From Palsa-513 sp036510225 (GTDB lineage: Bacteria; Actinomycetota; Thermoleophilia; Solirubrobacterales; Solirubrobacteraceae), in the NCBI GenBank assembly GCA_036510225.1, contig DATCEH010000122.1:12426-76425 (forward strand): a stretch of 64,000 nt of DNA, in the 5' to 3' direction. The translations under genes and the position numbers were made by a program. Below are positions 1 through 9,461 of this stretch, piece by piece (position 1 is the stretch's first letter; each line of letters begins with the position of its first letter). The notes below the pieces were generated by a model. The model worked only from the letters and a program-made list of their open reading frames with translations. It made no database searches and had not been told where the DNA came from.

Positions 1-857
1 ATCTCCGCCCCCACGGCGTTCGGCAGACCGTGCTTGCCCCCGTAGATCCGCAGATGCTCGACGATCGTGCCCCAGGCGCACCCCGTCCACTCGTAGCGCA
101 ACGTGTGCCGGGCGACCACCGAGTGGGTCGGCGTCGGGCCGCACCGGTCCCTCGTCGCCCAGCCGACGACGTACGGAAGGACCGCTCCCGCCCGACTCGC
201 CCCCCGGCCCGCGTACGGGACGGTCGTATCCGCCGTCCCGTGGATCTCGAGGATCGACAGCGGCCGATCCGGGTTGCACGCCGGCAGTGACCGGTAGCCG
301 CCCGAGACCAGGACAAGACCAGCGATCCTTGCGCTCAGCTCGCAACCGGCACGCGCGGCCATCCCAGCCCCGATCGAGACCCCAGTCGCGTACACGCGTG
401 CCGGGTCGACGCACGCGACCGCCTCGACCCGATCGAGCAGTGCCGATGTGAAGAGCACGTCCCGCTCGCCCCCGGAGATCGCCCACTGCGGCCCGTGCGA
501 GCTCGGGTAGACGACGGCGAAGCCCTCCTTGTCGGCGAGCGTCGAAAGACCCGTGTCCCTGGCGAACTCCGCCCCGCTCCCGCCGTAGCCGTGGAAGGCC
601 ACGATCAGCGGGAGGGCCGTTCCCGCCGGCGAGCTCGGCACGTGGAGCACCGCCTCTCGCGCCAGCCCGTCCGCCGTCAGGGTGATCGACTGATCCCCCG
701 CCAGCGTCCCGTACGCACACGCCGCCGGCCCCGCCGCGACGGCCACGCCCGACCCCGGCCCGCCGCCCAACAGGGCGACGATCGTCACCGCCAGGCCGCC
801 GAGACCGCCGAAACCCCGCCGGGCGCCCCCGACCCCAAACGGGCCCCCAAGCCTCAT
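1..857 (-). CDS. Secreted PHB-depolymerase/LpqC-family esterase (3' end cut by window)
   Basis: Alpha/beta-hydrolase esterase of the polyhydroxybutyrate depolymerase / LpqC / feruloyl esterase family, predicted to hydrolyse ester substrates outside the membrane. Translation from the ATG at 857 gives a hydrophobic Ala/Gly-rich signal region (residues about 18-44), then the oxyanion motif AFHGYGGSG, the nucleophile motif G-V-S-I-G with Ser about 161, and HGTADTTVPY carrying the acid Asp about 210. A His in GGKHGLPN close to the window edge probably completes the triad. The gene is open at base 1, so the C-terminus is missing. It lies 22 bp downstream of the acyltransferase on the same strand and may be its operon partner. 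The family assignment is good; the substrate is unknown. Confidence 0.8.
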   Translation of the reverse strand, partial: MRLGGPFGVGGARRGFGGLGGLAVTIVALLGGGPGSGVAVAAGPAACAYGTLAGDQSITLTADGLAREAVLHVPSSPAGTALPLIVAFHGYGGSGAEFARDTGLSTLADKEGFAVVYPSSHGPQWAISGGERDVLFTSALLDRVEAVACVDPARVYATGVSIGAGMAARAGCELSARIAGLVLVSGGYRSLPACNPDRPLSILEIHGTADTTVPYAGRGASRAGAVLPYVVGWATRDRCGPTPTHSVVARHTLRYEWTGCAWGTIVEHLRIYGGKHGLPNAVGAE

Positions 858-879
858 CGGACGACGCCCCGCCTCGGGC

Positions 880-2043
880 TCAGCCGGTCGCCGCTGCCGG
901 CACGCGCGCCCCGCGGACGATCCGTGAGCGGACGATCGGTCGCTCGAGGAGGATCCAGCTGAGCGACGCCGCGGCGGTCGTTCCGAGCACCACGACAACC
1001 AGCTGGACGCCGCTGTTGCTCGGCAGCCATCCCCGTCCTACGCTCCGCGTGACCGCGCCGATCACCGGGATGTGCCAGAGGTAGATCCCGTAGGAGACCG
1101 TGCCCAGCCAGATCGCCCCCCGATTGCGCAGCAGTGACGGCACGACGCCCGACCGTCGCTGCTCGGCGCTGGTCGCCGCGAGCACCAGCATCAGGCCGAT
1201 CGCCCCGTAGAAGAGGTGCGCCGTGATCGACCCTCCGGCGGTCGGGTTGGCGTTGTAGGCGATCACCCCCCACGGCAGCTGGAGCGCGCCCATCAGGATC
1301 AGCAGCCCGAATCCCGTGATCAGCGCGCCGGCCGGGTTGACCCGGGCGATCAGCCTGGGATGCCGGACGGCCACCGTGGCCAGGGCCATCCCGATCACGA
1401 ACCAGTCGAGCGTCCCCGCCAGCGTGAAGGCCAGGGCCGGGAGATTCTGCGAGAAGCTGATGTACCGGACGCCCAGCGTCCCGATCACGAGGACGCCGGC
1501 CGCCACCGCGCTCCGCTTCCCGCCGATCCTGGCCACGCCGATCGCGAGCAGCGGGAGGATCGCGTAGAAGGTCAGCTCCGTCCCGAGCGACCACGCCACG
1601 CCCAGGCCGTTGAACGCCGTGTGGATCGAGTAGACCTGAAGGAACCCGTAGTACGTCAGTGGATGCGCCCCTGTCGTTCCCTCGCTGAGACCGGCCGCTG
1701 CCGCCACCGTCAGAGCGACCCAGAAGGCCGGGACGATTCGCGCCACCCGCCGCCGGGCATACCGGAGAACCGCCCCCGCGTCGATGCTCCCGAGGCCGAC
1801 GTCGACCCACGGTCTATAGAGCACGAAGCCGCTGATCACGAAGAAGACCGGCACCCCGAACTCGAGGTGGTGCGTGTACGGCAGCAGTGACTTGGCCGGC
1901 GGGTTGGCCAGAAAGAAATGGTGGAGGAGGATCGCCCCCGCAGCGAGCGCCCGCAGGCCTTCGATCGACTCGTACCGCCGCCGCCCGCCCCCGGCAGCCG
2001 TCTTCGGACGCGGCGACGCGACCTCTGTCGCCGGCGCGCTCAA
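880..2043 (-). CDS. Acyltransferase 3 family membrane protein (OafA/YrhL-like)
   Basis: Polytopic acyltransferase of about 387 aa, a typical family length. Such enzymes transfer acetyl or other acyl groups to exported sugars, peptidoglycan or lipids. The N-terminal signature ESIEGLRALAA followed by LLHHFF is diagnostic, and about ten hydrophobic segments run to the C-terminus. The likely start is a TTG at 2043 whose bases overlap the TGA stop of the upstream protease gene, so the two are translationally coupled. The substrate cannot be read from the sequence. Confidence 0.85.
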   Translation of the reverse strand: MSAPATEVASPRPKTAAGGGRRRYESIEGLRALAAGAILLHHFFLANPPAKSLLPYTHHLEFGVPVFFVISGFVLYRPWVDVGLGSIDAGAVLRYARRRVARIVPAFWVALTVAAAAGLSEGTTGAHPLTYYGFLQVYSIHTAFNGLGVAWSLGTELTFYAILPLLAIGVARIGGKRSAVAAGVLVIGTLGVRYISFSQNLPALAFTLAGTLDWFVIGMALATVAVRHPRLIARVNPAGALITGFGLLILMGALQLPWGVIAYNANPTAGGSITAHLFYGAIGLMLVLAATSAEQRRSGVVPSLLRNRGAIWLGTVSYGIYLWHIPVIGAVTRSVGRGWLPSNSGVQLVVVVLGTTAAASLSWILLERPIVRSRIVRGARVPAAATG

Positions 2044-2951
2044 TGGCCAGCTCGTTTCAGGAAGCTCTTCACGGTGTTGACCGGGACGGCGAAGCCGATG
2101 CCTGTGTTGCCCGCCTCTCCGCCGACCTCCCCGCCGCCGCCGCCGCCGAAACCTCCGCCGCCGCCGTTGCCGCCGCCGCCTCCGAACCCGAAGCCGCCGC
2201 CAGAGCCGTCGCCCGACCCAGCCGCGATCTGCGAGTTCACGCCGATCACCCGGTCGAGCCCGTCGAACAGGGGACCACCCGAGTTGCCGGGGTTCAGCGC
2301 CGCGTCGGTCTGGATCACACTGCCGATCGACGCGCCGTTCGGCGCGCTGATCGTCCGCCCCAGAGCCGAGATCACCCCCGTCGTCAGGGTTCGGTCAAGC
2401 CCGTACGGGTTGCCGATCGCATACGTCGGATCGCCGACCTGGACGGCGCTCGAGTCACCCAGCACAACCGGCGTGAGCTTCAGGCCGCCGGCGTCGATCT
2501 TCAGCAGGGCGAGATCCTCAGACGGATCCGCGTACACCACGCTCGCCGGACGCGACTCGTCGAGCTTCGCGCCGAAGGCCACCGTGATCGTCTGCGTCCC
2601 CGCGATCACGTGATCGTTCGTGACGATCAGGCCGGCCGCGTCGACGACGAACCCCGAACCACTCTGTGTCGCGCCCGCCGCCGACCCGGGAAAGCCGGAG
2701 CCCGAGCCGGTCGCCGTCGCCTCGATCGCCACGACCGAGGCCGCCGAGCGGGCATAGACCGCCCGCGCAGACAGGCTCCCGGTCGTCTCAGAGATCGGCG
2801 ACGTTCCGCTCGAGCCGGCTGACGCCCCGCCGGCCACGTCCGGCGGGCTCTGGACGACGACCCGCGTCGTGTGCGATCCGGATCCGACCGCCAGGACCAC
2901 GATCAGGGCAGCCAGACCGCCGAGGAGCCCTGCCGGCAGGGTCGATTTCAT
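2040..2951 (-). CDS. HtrA/DegP-like trypsin-fold serine protease, no PDZ domain, Gly-rich insertion
   Basis: Membrane-anchored or exported serine protease of the S1C (HtrA) family. After an N-terminal hydrophobic segment the triad is visible: His in TNDHVI, Asp in SEDLALLKI and Ser in NPGNSGGPL. Two things are odd. The protein stops directly after the last protease-domain strand (GIGFAVPVNTVKSFL), so the usual C-terminal PDZ domain is absent. A glycine-rich stretch of roughly 35-45 residues is also inserted just before that strand. The start was set at the ATG (2951); an in-frame GTG at 2963 is possible. The stop overlaps the start of the acyltransferase gene, suggesting a two-gene operon. 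Confidence 0.87.
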   Translation of the reverse strand: MKSTLPAGLLGGLAALIVVLAVGSGSHTTRVVVQSPPDVAGGASAGSSGTSPISETTGSLSARAVYARSAASVVAIEATATGSGSGFPGSAAGATQSGSGFVVDAAGLIVTNDHVIAGTQTITVAFGAKLDESRPASVVYADPSEDLALLKIDAGGLKLTPVVLGDSSAVQVGDPTYAIGNPYGLDRTLTTGVISALGRTISAPNGASIGSVIQTDAALNPGNSGGPLFDGLDRVIGVNSQIAAGSGDGSGGGFGFGGGGGNGGGGGFGGGGGGEVGGEAGNTGIGFAVPVNTVKSFLKRAGH

Positions 2952-3023
2952 GAGTTGTGGCACGCGCCCCGCAAACGATGCACCACCGCCCTGAAGCGCC
3001 CGTAATCCCTCTTGAAAAGGGAT

Positions 3024-4688
3024 CTAAGAATCCCAGCGGGTCAGGTTCAGGCGGCGGGTGAGTCGACGGCCCTGTGAGCGCAGACCGGTCCGCCGCCTCT
3101 CTCTCGCCCGCGCCCGACGCCGCAGCCCGAACAGGACGAACCCCAGTCCGACGAGGACGCCCACGACGATCGTCACCGCCGACGGCCCGCCGCTCCCCGC
3201 CCGGCGGGCGCCCTGCGCCGGGCCCGGCCGGCCGGCGACGCTCGTGTCAGAGCCGCTCGGCCCCCGGACGGCATAGTCGATCCCCGGGTTGCCGCCGCGG
3301 TTGCGCCAGACTGCCACGGCGACGTCTGTGACCGGGTCGATCGCCACACGCGGTTCGCTCAGCAGGCCCGGGCCGGCGACGAGCTGGGGCGCCGCGAACC
3401 TCGCGACGCCCGACGGCTCGCTCAACCCCCGCGCCGAAATGATGCGCTGCTCGGCGGCATCCGGCTGGCCGTCGGACCTCGGGGCTGCCGTCCACAGTGC
3501 GATGACCTCGTCCTTCGGACCGGTCGCCAGGTCGCTGAGCATCGCGTCCGCGCTCGGATCCGAGACGGTCGTCGCCGGTCTGATCGAGTTCACGCTGACC
3601 GGCGCCGCACGCACGACGAAGTGCCCGCCGCTCAGCCCGGTCCACGCGACGACCACGCCCTCGTAGGCCAGGCGAACCATCTCCAGGCCGCTGGCCGGCG
3701 GGATCAGGCCGGGCGGATCGACGAAGCGTTCGAGCAGATGCGGACCCGTGAAATGGATTCCCGGCACCGAGATGTCGAGGTATGCGGTGGTCGTCGTCGT
3801 CGCGTCTCCGACTGACGTGCGGTCGTTCTCCCAGGCGACGATCGCCCGGTTGTCGTCGCTGATCAGCGCAGCCAGCCGCGGCGACGGCGGGCTCGAGGCG
3901 ACCCGTTGTGTCGTCAGCAGGACCCCGTTCGCAGCTCGCACGCGGACGTAGATCGCTCCCTTCTCCGCCCAGGCGACGACCGCGTCGCCCCGGTAGTCGA
4001 GGTTCACGCTGAGCGCGGTGACCGCCGCGTCCCGCGAAGTCAGGACTACCGGCGGGCTGAACGACGGCGTGCCGTGCGGCTCGATTCGCAGCTCGATCTT
4101 CCCTCCCGCGCTCACCGACGCGATCGCCACGTCGCCGCGATAGCTCGACGTCACCGCGATCGGCGCGCCTGGTCCCCCGAGCCCGCCCGCCCCTGTGAAC
4201 GGTCCGGCCGCCGGCCCCTGGGAGAGCTCACCGGTCCCGCCCCCAGCTGACCCCACGCCCCCGGCGAGCACGATTCGTCCGTCCCCGGTCGCCGTCGCCG
4301 CGCTCAGCCCGGTGAGCGGCGGTGAACCGGCCGCCGGCAGAAGCTCCGGGGCCCCGAGCGTGTGGTCGGGCTCGAACTCGGCGATCCCGACGCCCGGACC
4401 CGCGGCCGCGTCGGCGCCGTTGCAGTCGGCTGGGTCACCGCTCCAGAGGATCGCGCCCTGACCCGACGCGTGGAAGGGGTCCGAAGCCGGAAAGACGACA
4501 CGGGGGACCCCCAGCGACCCGCATCTGACCAGGGACACCGCCGGCGACCAGCTCGGCTGGACGGCGGCCGGCGCGCTGGACGGCAGCAGGCATCCGACCG
4601 TCGCGAAACCCGCTCCGATCAGCGCTCCGACCACCGACCGAGCCCCGCGAGCGGACGATCGCCGGGAGCGCCTGGCCGGGGTCGACAT
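3024..4688 (-). CDS. Secreted, C-terminally membrane-anchored repeat protein of unknown function
   Basis: No family recognised. The protein (about 554 aa from the ATG at 4688; a GTG 36 bp upstream is less likely) starts with an Arg-rich region and a hydrophobic signal segment ending near Ala-Pro-Ala-Ala. It then carries at least five spaced repeats of the type A-x-V-A-W (AVVAWAEKG, AIVAWENDR, VVVAWTGLS, VIALWTAA, AVAVWRNRG), a pattern typical of bladed beta-propeller proteins. The C-terminus has one transmembrane helix followed by many Arg residues, which would keep the C-terminus in the cytoplasm. There is no LPXTG sortase motif. An exposed beta-propeller adhesin or binding protein is an inference only. 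Confidence 0.7.
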   Translation of the reverse strand: MSTPARRSRRSSARGARSVVGALIGAGFATVGCLLPSSAPAAVQPSWSPAVSLVRCGSLGVPRVVFPASDPFHASGQGAILWSGDPADCNGADAAAGPGVGIAEFEPDHTLGAPELLPAAGSPPLTGLSAATATGDGRIVLAGGVGSAGGGTGELSQGPAAGPFTGAGGLGGPGAPIAVTSSYRGDVAIASVSAGGKIELRIEPHGTPSFSPPVVLTSRDAAVTALSVNLDYRGDAVVAWAEKGAIYVRVRAANGVLLTTQRVASSPPSPRLAALISDDNRAIVAWENDRTSVGDATTTTTAYLDISVPGIHFTGPHLLERFVDPPGLIPPASGLEMVRLAYEGVVVAWTGLSGGHFVVRAAPVSVNSIRPATTVSDPSADAMLSDLATGPKDEVIALWTAAPRSDGQPDAAEQRIISARGLSEPSGVARFAAPQLVAGPGLLSEPRVAIDPVTDVAVAVWRNRGGNPGIDYAVRGPSGSDTSVAGRPGPAQGARRAGSGGPSAVTIVVGVLVGLGFVLFGLRRRARARERRRTGLRSQGRRLTRRLNLTRWDS

Positions 4689-4815
4689 CAACACGGCGTC
4701 ATACCCACGTGACCCACTGACCACGAGCCTATTTCGCGAGACGACCCGGGTGTCGTCCGGTGGGCCGGGCCGGCCGGGACCGCACGCCGTCGCGAACGTG
4801 GATAGGGTCGACGGC

Positions 4816-5466
4816 GTGAGCAGCCAGGCGATCGAGAACGAGAAGCGGATCGCCGCCGAGGCCGCCGCCGAGCTCGTGATCGACGGCTCGCGGGTCGGCC
4901 TCGGGACGGGTTCGACCGTCGGCTACCTCCTGCCGGCACTCGCCCGCCGTGGACTCGACCTGACCTGCGTCGCCACGTCCGTCGCCACCGAGATCGCCGG
5001 ACGCGAGCTCGGCCTGAACGTCGTCGCCTTCGACCAGCTCGATCGTCTCGACATCGCGATCGACGGCGCCGATCAGATCGACGGGGCCGGCTGGGTGATC
5101 AAGGGAGGTGGAGGTGCCCACACGCGGGAGAAGATCGTCGCCGCCGCGGCCGACCGCTTCGTCGTGATCTCCTCGTCGGACAAGGTCGTCGACGCCCTGA
5201 GCGCTCCCGTCCCCCTCGAGCTGCTGACCTACGGGCTCGCCGCGACGCTTCGCGCACTCGCCCCCTGCGAGCTCCGCGACGTTCCGCCGAGCCCCGACGC
5301 CGGAGCGATCGCCGACTATCACGGCTCGGTCGAGGACCCCGAGCGGCTCGCCGCCTGGCTGGCCGGGACGCCCGGCGTCGTCGACCACGGGCTCTTCCCG
5401 CCGTCGCTGATCTCCGAGGTGATCGTCGCCCGCGGCTCAGACGTCCAGCGAATCCGCGGCCACTGA
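4816..5466 (+). CDS. rpiA: Ribose-5-phosphate isomerase A
   Basis: Interconverts ribose 5-phosphate and ribulose 5-phosphate in the non-oxidative pentose phosphate pathway. Recognised from GLGTGSTVGYLLPAL near the N-terminus, the DGADQID motif with catalytic-site Asp residues, and KGGGGAHTREKIV. The length of about 216 aa is normal. The GTG at 4816 was chosen because the conserved alignment begins a few residues later (QAIENEKRIAAE); upstream in-frame starts give a non-conserved Gly/Pro extension. It stands apart from the main sugar-phosphate operon at 41.7-49.1 kb but serves the same pathway. Confidence 0.93.
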   Translation: MSSQAIENEKRIAAEAAAELVIDGSRVGLGTGSTVGYLLPALARRGLDLTCVATSVATEIAGRELGLNVVAFDQLDRLDIAIDGADQIDGAGWVIKGGGGAHTREKIVAAAADRFVVISSSDKVVDALSAPVPLELLTYGLAATLRALAPCELRDVPPSPDAGAIADYHGSVEDPERLAAWLAGTPGVVDHGLFPPSLISEVIVARGSDVQRIRGH

Positions 5467-5516
5467 GCGAGCCGGGACCCTCCGGGGCCCGGCGCAGCGT
5501 CCGCCCGTCCAGCGCG

Positions 5517-5573
5517 GCGACCGCCGTCCGGCGTCGCGACCGCCCTCCGGCGCCGCGACCGCCTTCCGCGACG
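5517..5573 (+). repeat. Three 19-bp tandem repeats downstream of rpiA
   Basis: Three near-identical 19-bp units beginning GCGACCGCC start at 5517, 5536 and 5555, between the convergent ends of rpiA and the SNF2 gene. No open frame uses them. Confidence 0.75.
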
Positions 5574-5588
5574 AGGCGCAGCCGTCCG

Positions 5589-7742
5589 TCAGGCGATCGG
5601 ACGCAGATGCTGGAACGGCCGGCCGTCGCGGAGCTCCCGCACGACCGCCTCGACGAGGCTCTCGCTGTCCGGCTTCTGGCCGTCGGTGACCGCGGCCACG
5701 ACGCCGCGCTTGTGGGCGATCACCCGTGACATCGTCTCGTCGATCGTCTCCGCCGCCAGCAGGTACCACGCGCTGACCGCGTCGCGCTGTCCGATCCGGT
5801 GGCAGCGGTCCTCGGCCTGGTCGTGCATCGCCGGCGTCCACTCGAGCTCGAGGAAGGCGACGTTCGACGCTCGGGTCAGCGTGATTCCCTGTGCCGCGAC
5901 CCGCGTCGCGCAGACGATCAGCTGTGGTCCGTCCTCCTCCTGAAACGCGGCGATCGCCTCCTCCCGAGCCGGGATCGAATCCCGCCCGACCAGGTGGAGG
6001 GCGCCCGGAAAGCGCTCGAGCACGGCGTCCTGAACCTCTACGTGCCTGGCGAAGACGACGAGCGCCTCGCCCGACGCGAGGAAGTCGTGGATCCAGGCCA
6101 GCGCCCCGTGCAGTTTTCCCCGGGCCGCCAGTCGCTGGAGCGTGCCGAGCTGGGCCAGCCGCTCGGCCCGCAGGGTCGACGCGATCTTGGCGTCGAGCTC
6201 ACCCAGGTCGAGCGGCTGCTCGCGCAGCCAGGCGATCACATCCTTCTCGGCCAGGCGGTAGTCCGGTTCGTTCGACAAGGCGATCGGCACGACGACCTGC
6301 CGCTTGGCAGGCAGCTGCGGGAGGACGTCCTTCTTCAGACGGCGGACGAAGCACCGCCGGCGCAGATGCCAGTGCAGTCGCTCGACGCTGTCGTCGCCGT
6401 GGAACTGGCGCGAGAACCGGCTGCCCGAGCCGAAGTCCGACAGCCGGCCGATCGCCCGGAGCTGTGCGATCAGCTCGTCGGCGTGGTTGAGCACCGGCGT
6501 GCCCGTCAGCGCCAGGCGCAGTCCGTCACCCTTGACGCTCGCGGCCAGCCGCCGGACCGCCTGCGTCCGCTTGGCCTTGGGGTTCTTGCAGTAGTGCGAC
6601 TCGTCGATCACGACCGCCCGCAGGCCCCGCCGACCGAGCGCCTCCCGGTGGGCGGCGACGATCTCGTAGTTGAGGATCAGGAGGTCCGCCGCCGGCGGGA
6701 CGGCCGCCCGGCCGTCGACCACCGCGATCGATCGGTGGGGCACCCACTTGACGGCTTCCCGCTCCCAGTTGAGCTTCAGCGACGCCGGGCAGACGACGAC
6801 CGCCGGGTAGGCCCCGTCGGCCTCCAGCGTCGCCAGAGCCTCGACCGTCTTGCCGAGGCCCTGCTCGTCGGCGAGGAACGTCCGGCGGGCCTCCAGCGCG
6901 TAGCGGACACCCGCCCACTGGAACGGCTGGAGCTCCCCGCCCAGGACGGCCGCCACCTCGGGGATCGGCTCCCCGTGCGTCGCCCGGGAGCTGCGCACGG
7001 CCGCCGCCGCCTGGTCGTGCTCGGCCCGCAGCGCGGCCAGGTGGTCGGCCGCGTCCGGCAGTACCTGGACGTCGTGGAGCGCGACGAACGCGTCGAGCGC
7101 CGGGACCACCCACGGGTCGAGCATCGCGCTCGACGCGCCGCCGATTCCCGGCAGCGCCCCGAAGGCGACCCCGACCTCCGGGTCCCAGAGCACCTCGAGT
7201 CGGAGCCGCAGGCCATCGACCCCGTCGCCGAGGGCTAGGCGGGCCGGTGGCGGCTCGTCGCCGATCTCGACCGCCGCGAGGCAGCGCTCGGCGCCGGCGT
7301 CCAGGCGAGCCGAGCGCTGTTCGCGAAGCTCGGCCGCCGCCGTCTGCGTGATCGGTGCGAGCAGCCGGCCGTCCTCGAGCTCGACCGACCCCTCGAGGAG
7401 CCCGGCCGGAACCGTTCCGGCCCGGGTCGCGAGGACGAGCCAGCCGCGGCCGTCGTAGCGGCGCGTGCTCACCCGCCCGATCCACCGTCGCTCGATGCCC
7501 TGGAGCCACGCGTCAACCTCCCGACTCGTGCTCAACTCGGGAAAGCGCCTGAGCACCTCCGCAACGTAGGCGCCTGCCCAGTCGTCGACCGGCGCCCACC
7601 ACTCGCGCTGCTCCCAGTCAAAGCGGCGGTTCGGGATCCGGCGGACGGCGGCCACGATGTGCGGGTCATACGGGAACGCGAGGACGACGATCGACGTCCC
7701 CCCGACGGCCGGACGCAGGACGACGTTCGGGCCCGTGGTCAT
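5589..7742 (-). CDS. SNF2-family DEAD/H-box ATPase/helicase (SMARCAL1-like)
   Basis: Superfamily 2 DNA-dependent ATPase of the SWI2/SNF2 class, likely a DNA translocase acting in repair or fork remodelling. The first 70 residues contain a HARP-like segment (RRFDWEQREWWAP). The helicase core shows motif I DEQGLGKT, motif Ia VVCPASLKLNWERE, motif II as DESH, motif III ALTGTP, and C-terminal motifs V (AAQGITLTRA) and VI (QAEDRCHRIGQ). The length of 717 aa matches bacterial single-protein SNF2 enzymes. Start ATG 7742 or in-frame ATG 7751; neither has a clearly better ribosome binding site. It appears to be a monocistronic gene. Confidence 0.92.
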   Translation of the reverse strand: MTTGPNVVLRPAVGGTSIVVLAFPYDPHIVAAVRRIPNRRFDWEQREWWAPVDDWAGAYVAEVLRRFPELSTSREVDAWLQGIERRWIGRVSTRRYDGRGWLVLATRAGTVPAGLLEGSVELEDGRLLAPITQTAAAELREQRSARLDAGAERCLAAVEIGDEPPPARLALGDGVDGLRLRLEVLWDPEVGVAFGALPGIGGASSAMLDPWVVPALDAFVALHDVQVLPDAADHLAALRAEHDQAAAAVRSSRATHGEPIPEVAAVLGGELQPFQWAGVRYALEARRTFLADEQGLGKTVEALATLEADGAYPAVVVCPASLKLNWEREAVKWVPHRSIAVVDGRAAVPPAADLLILNYEIVAAHREALGRRGLRAVVIDESHYCKNPKAKRTQAVRRLAASVKGDGLRLALTGTPVLNHADELIAQLRAIGRLSDFGSGSRFSRQFHGDDSVERLHWHLRRRCFVRRLKKDVLPQLPAKRQVVVPIALSNEPDYRLAEKDVIAWLREQPLDLGELDAKIASTLRAERLAQLGTLQRLAARGKLHGALAWIHDFLASGEALVVFARHVEVQDAVLERFPGALHLVGRDSIPAREEAIAAFQEEDGPQLIVCATRVAAQGITLTRASNVAFLELEWTPAMHDQAEDRCHRIGQRDAVSAWYLLAAETIDETMSRVIAHKRGVVAAVTDGQKPDSESLVEAVVRELRDGRPFQHLRPIA

Positions 7743-7820
7743 GAGATCCATCCGCGCCTACGGTAGCGACGGCGCACCCCGGTCCGGCGACGCCCCGCTC
7801 GCGGAATCCCGGACCCTGCG

Positions 7821-9317
7821 TCAGACGGTCGCCGGGACCTCGATCTCGCGCTTGAGGATCTTCCCGGTCGGGCCCTTGGGCAGGTCCGGCACGAACCAGA
7901 CCCGCCGCGGGTACTTGTACGCGGCGACCCGATCCCTGACGAACTCGCGCAACTCGGCCTCGGTCACCGCGGCGCCGTCCCTCAGCGCCACGGCCGCACC
8001 GACCTCCTCGCCGAGCCCGTCGTCCGGCATCCCGACGACGGCCGCCTCCCGGACGGCCGGGTGCTCGTAGAGGATCTCCTCGATCTCCCGGGGGTAGACG
8101 TTGTACCCGCCGCGGATGATCATGTCCTTCTTGCGGTCGACGATGAAGAAGTAGCCGTCGTCGTCGACGATCGCCAGGTCTCCGCTCCGAAACCAGCCGT
8201 CCTCGTCGACTGCCTCGGCCGTCGCCTCCGGCTTGCGCCAGTAGCCCTTCATCAGGTTGTGGCCGCGGATCAGGATCTCCCCGACCTGACCGATTGGCGG
8301 CTCGCCTCCCGAGTCGTCGACCAGCTTCATCTCGACCCCCGGGATCGGCGTCCCGATCGAGCCGGCCTTGCGCTCCTGGTCGGGCTGATTGAACGACGCC
8401 ACCGGCGAGGTCTCCGACAGGCCGTAGCCCTCGAGGATCGTGCATCCGAAGGCCGCCTCGAACCCCCGCATCAGCTCGACCGGCATCGACGCGCCCCCCG
8501 ACGCGCAGACCCGCAGGGCCGACGTGTCGTAGTCCCGGCGGTTGGGGACCTCGAGGATCGCCGAGTACATCGTCGGGACGCCCTCGAACACGGTCACCCC
8601 GTCGCGCTGGATGATCTCGAGCGCCTTGACCGGGTCGAACCGGGGGATCAGCGTCAGGCAGCCGGCCGCGCAGATCGTCGCGTTCATCCCGCAGGTCTGC
8701 CCGAACGAGTGGAAGAGCGGCAGCGCGCCCAGCGTGATCGCCCCGCCGTCGAGCCCGAACAGGCCGGCCGAGACCTCGGCGTTGCGCCGCAGGTTGTCGT
8801 GGGTCAACTCGGCGCCCTTCGGCGCGCCGGTCGTTCCCGACGTGTACAGGATCACCGCCGTGTCGTGCTCGTCGACCTCGGCCACCCCGTCCAGCGGGGT
8901 CGCCTCGAGCAGGAGCCGGTCGAAGTCCCCCGGCGCCACGAGCGTGCAGCTCACCCCGGCGCGGGCGGCCCCGGCCTCGGCGTCAGCCGCGAAGCCGTGC
9001 CACGCGAACACCGTGCTGGCCTGTGAGTCGCCGAGGTAGTAGGCGACCTCACGCTGTTTGAGGAGGACGTTCATCGGGACGACGACCGCCCCCAGCCGGA
9101 GGATCCCGTAGTAGACGATCGGGAAGTACGGGACGTTCGGCAGCATGACGCCGACCCGGTCGCCCCGACCGACCCCGCTCGCGGCGAGCAGGCCGGCCAC
9201 GCGGGCGCTCGCCCCATCGAGCAGGCTGTAGCTGATCTCCGTCTCGTCGAGGCGGAGCGCCACGCCGGCCGGATTGCGCTCGACGGCGGCACTCAGCATG
9301 TTCGCGAGGTTGCTCAT
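7821..9317 (-). CDS. Long-chain acyl-CoA synthetase (AMP-forming)
   Basis: ANL-superfamily adenylating enzyme that activates a carboxylic acid, probably a fatty acid, with ATP and CoA. All core motifs are present: the P-loop-like YTSGTTGAPKGAE, GYGLSETSP, the hinge GDLAIVDDDGYFFIVDRKKD, GGYNVYPREIEE, and the catalytic Lys in PTGKILKRE near the C-terminus. The length of 498 aa is normal. ATG start with AAAGG about 8-12 bp upstream. Transcribed divergently from the DUF427 gene. Chain-length preference cannot be deduced. Confidence 0.9.
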   Translation of the reverse strand: MSNLANMLSAAVERNPAGVALRLDETEISYSLLDGASARVAGLLAASGVGRGDRVGVMLPNVPYFPIVYYGILRLGAVVVPMNVLLKQREVAYYLGDSQASTVFAWHGFAADAEAGAARAGVSCTLVAPGDFDRLLLEATPLDGVAEVDEHDTAVILYTSGTTGAPKGAELTHDNLRRNAEVSAGLFGLDGGAITLGALPLFHSFGQTCGMNATICAAGCLTLIPRFDPVKALEIIQRDGVTVFEGVPTMYSAILEVPNRRDYDTSALRVCASGGASMPVELMRGFEAAFGCTILEGYGLSETSPVASFNQPDQERKAGSIGTPIPGVEMKLVDDSGGEPPIGQVGEILIRGHNLMKGYWRKPEATAEAVDEDGWFRSGDLAIVDDDGYFFIVDRKKDMIIRGGYNVYPREIEEILYEHPAVREAAVVGMPDDGLGEEVGAAVALRDGAAVTEAELREFVRDRVAAYKYPRRVWFVPDLPKGPTGKILKREIEVPATV

Positions 9318-9461
9318 CTGATCGACCTTTCGTGCCGCCCGGCAAACCGGATGTCTGACCCGGCGACCGTATCACCCGGCCCACGCCCCGAGCCCGGTTC
9401 GAGACCTCCGCCGCCAGGTAAGCTGGTTGTTCGAGCAATCACTTCCAAGGAGACGCCTCAG

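Noticed and set aside
5517..5573. CRISPR-like repeats
   Set aside because: Short contiguous tandem repeats without unique spacers; same for arrays at 9922, 25113, 25352, 35636 and 37592.
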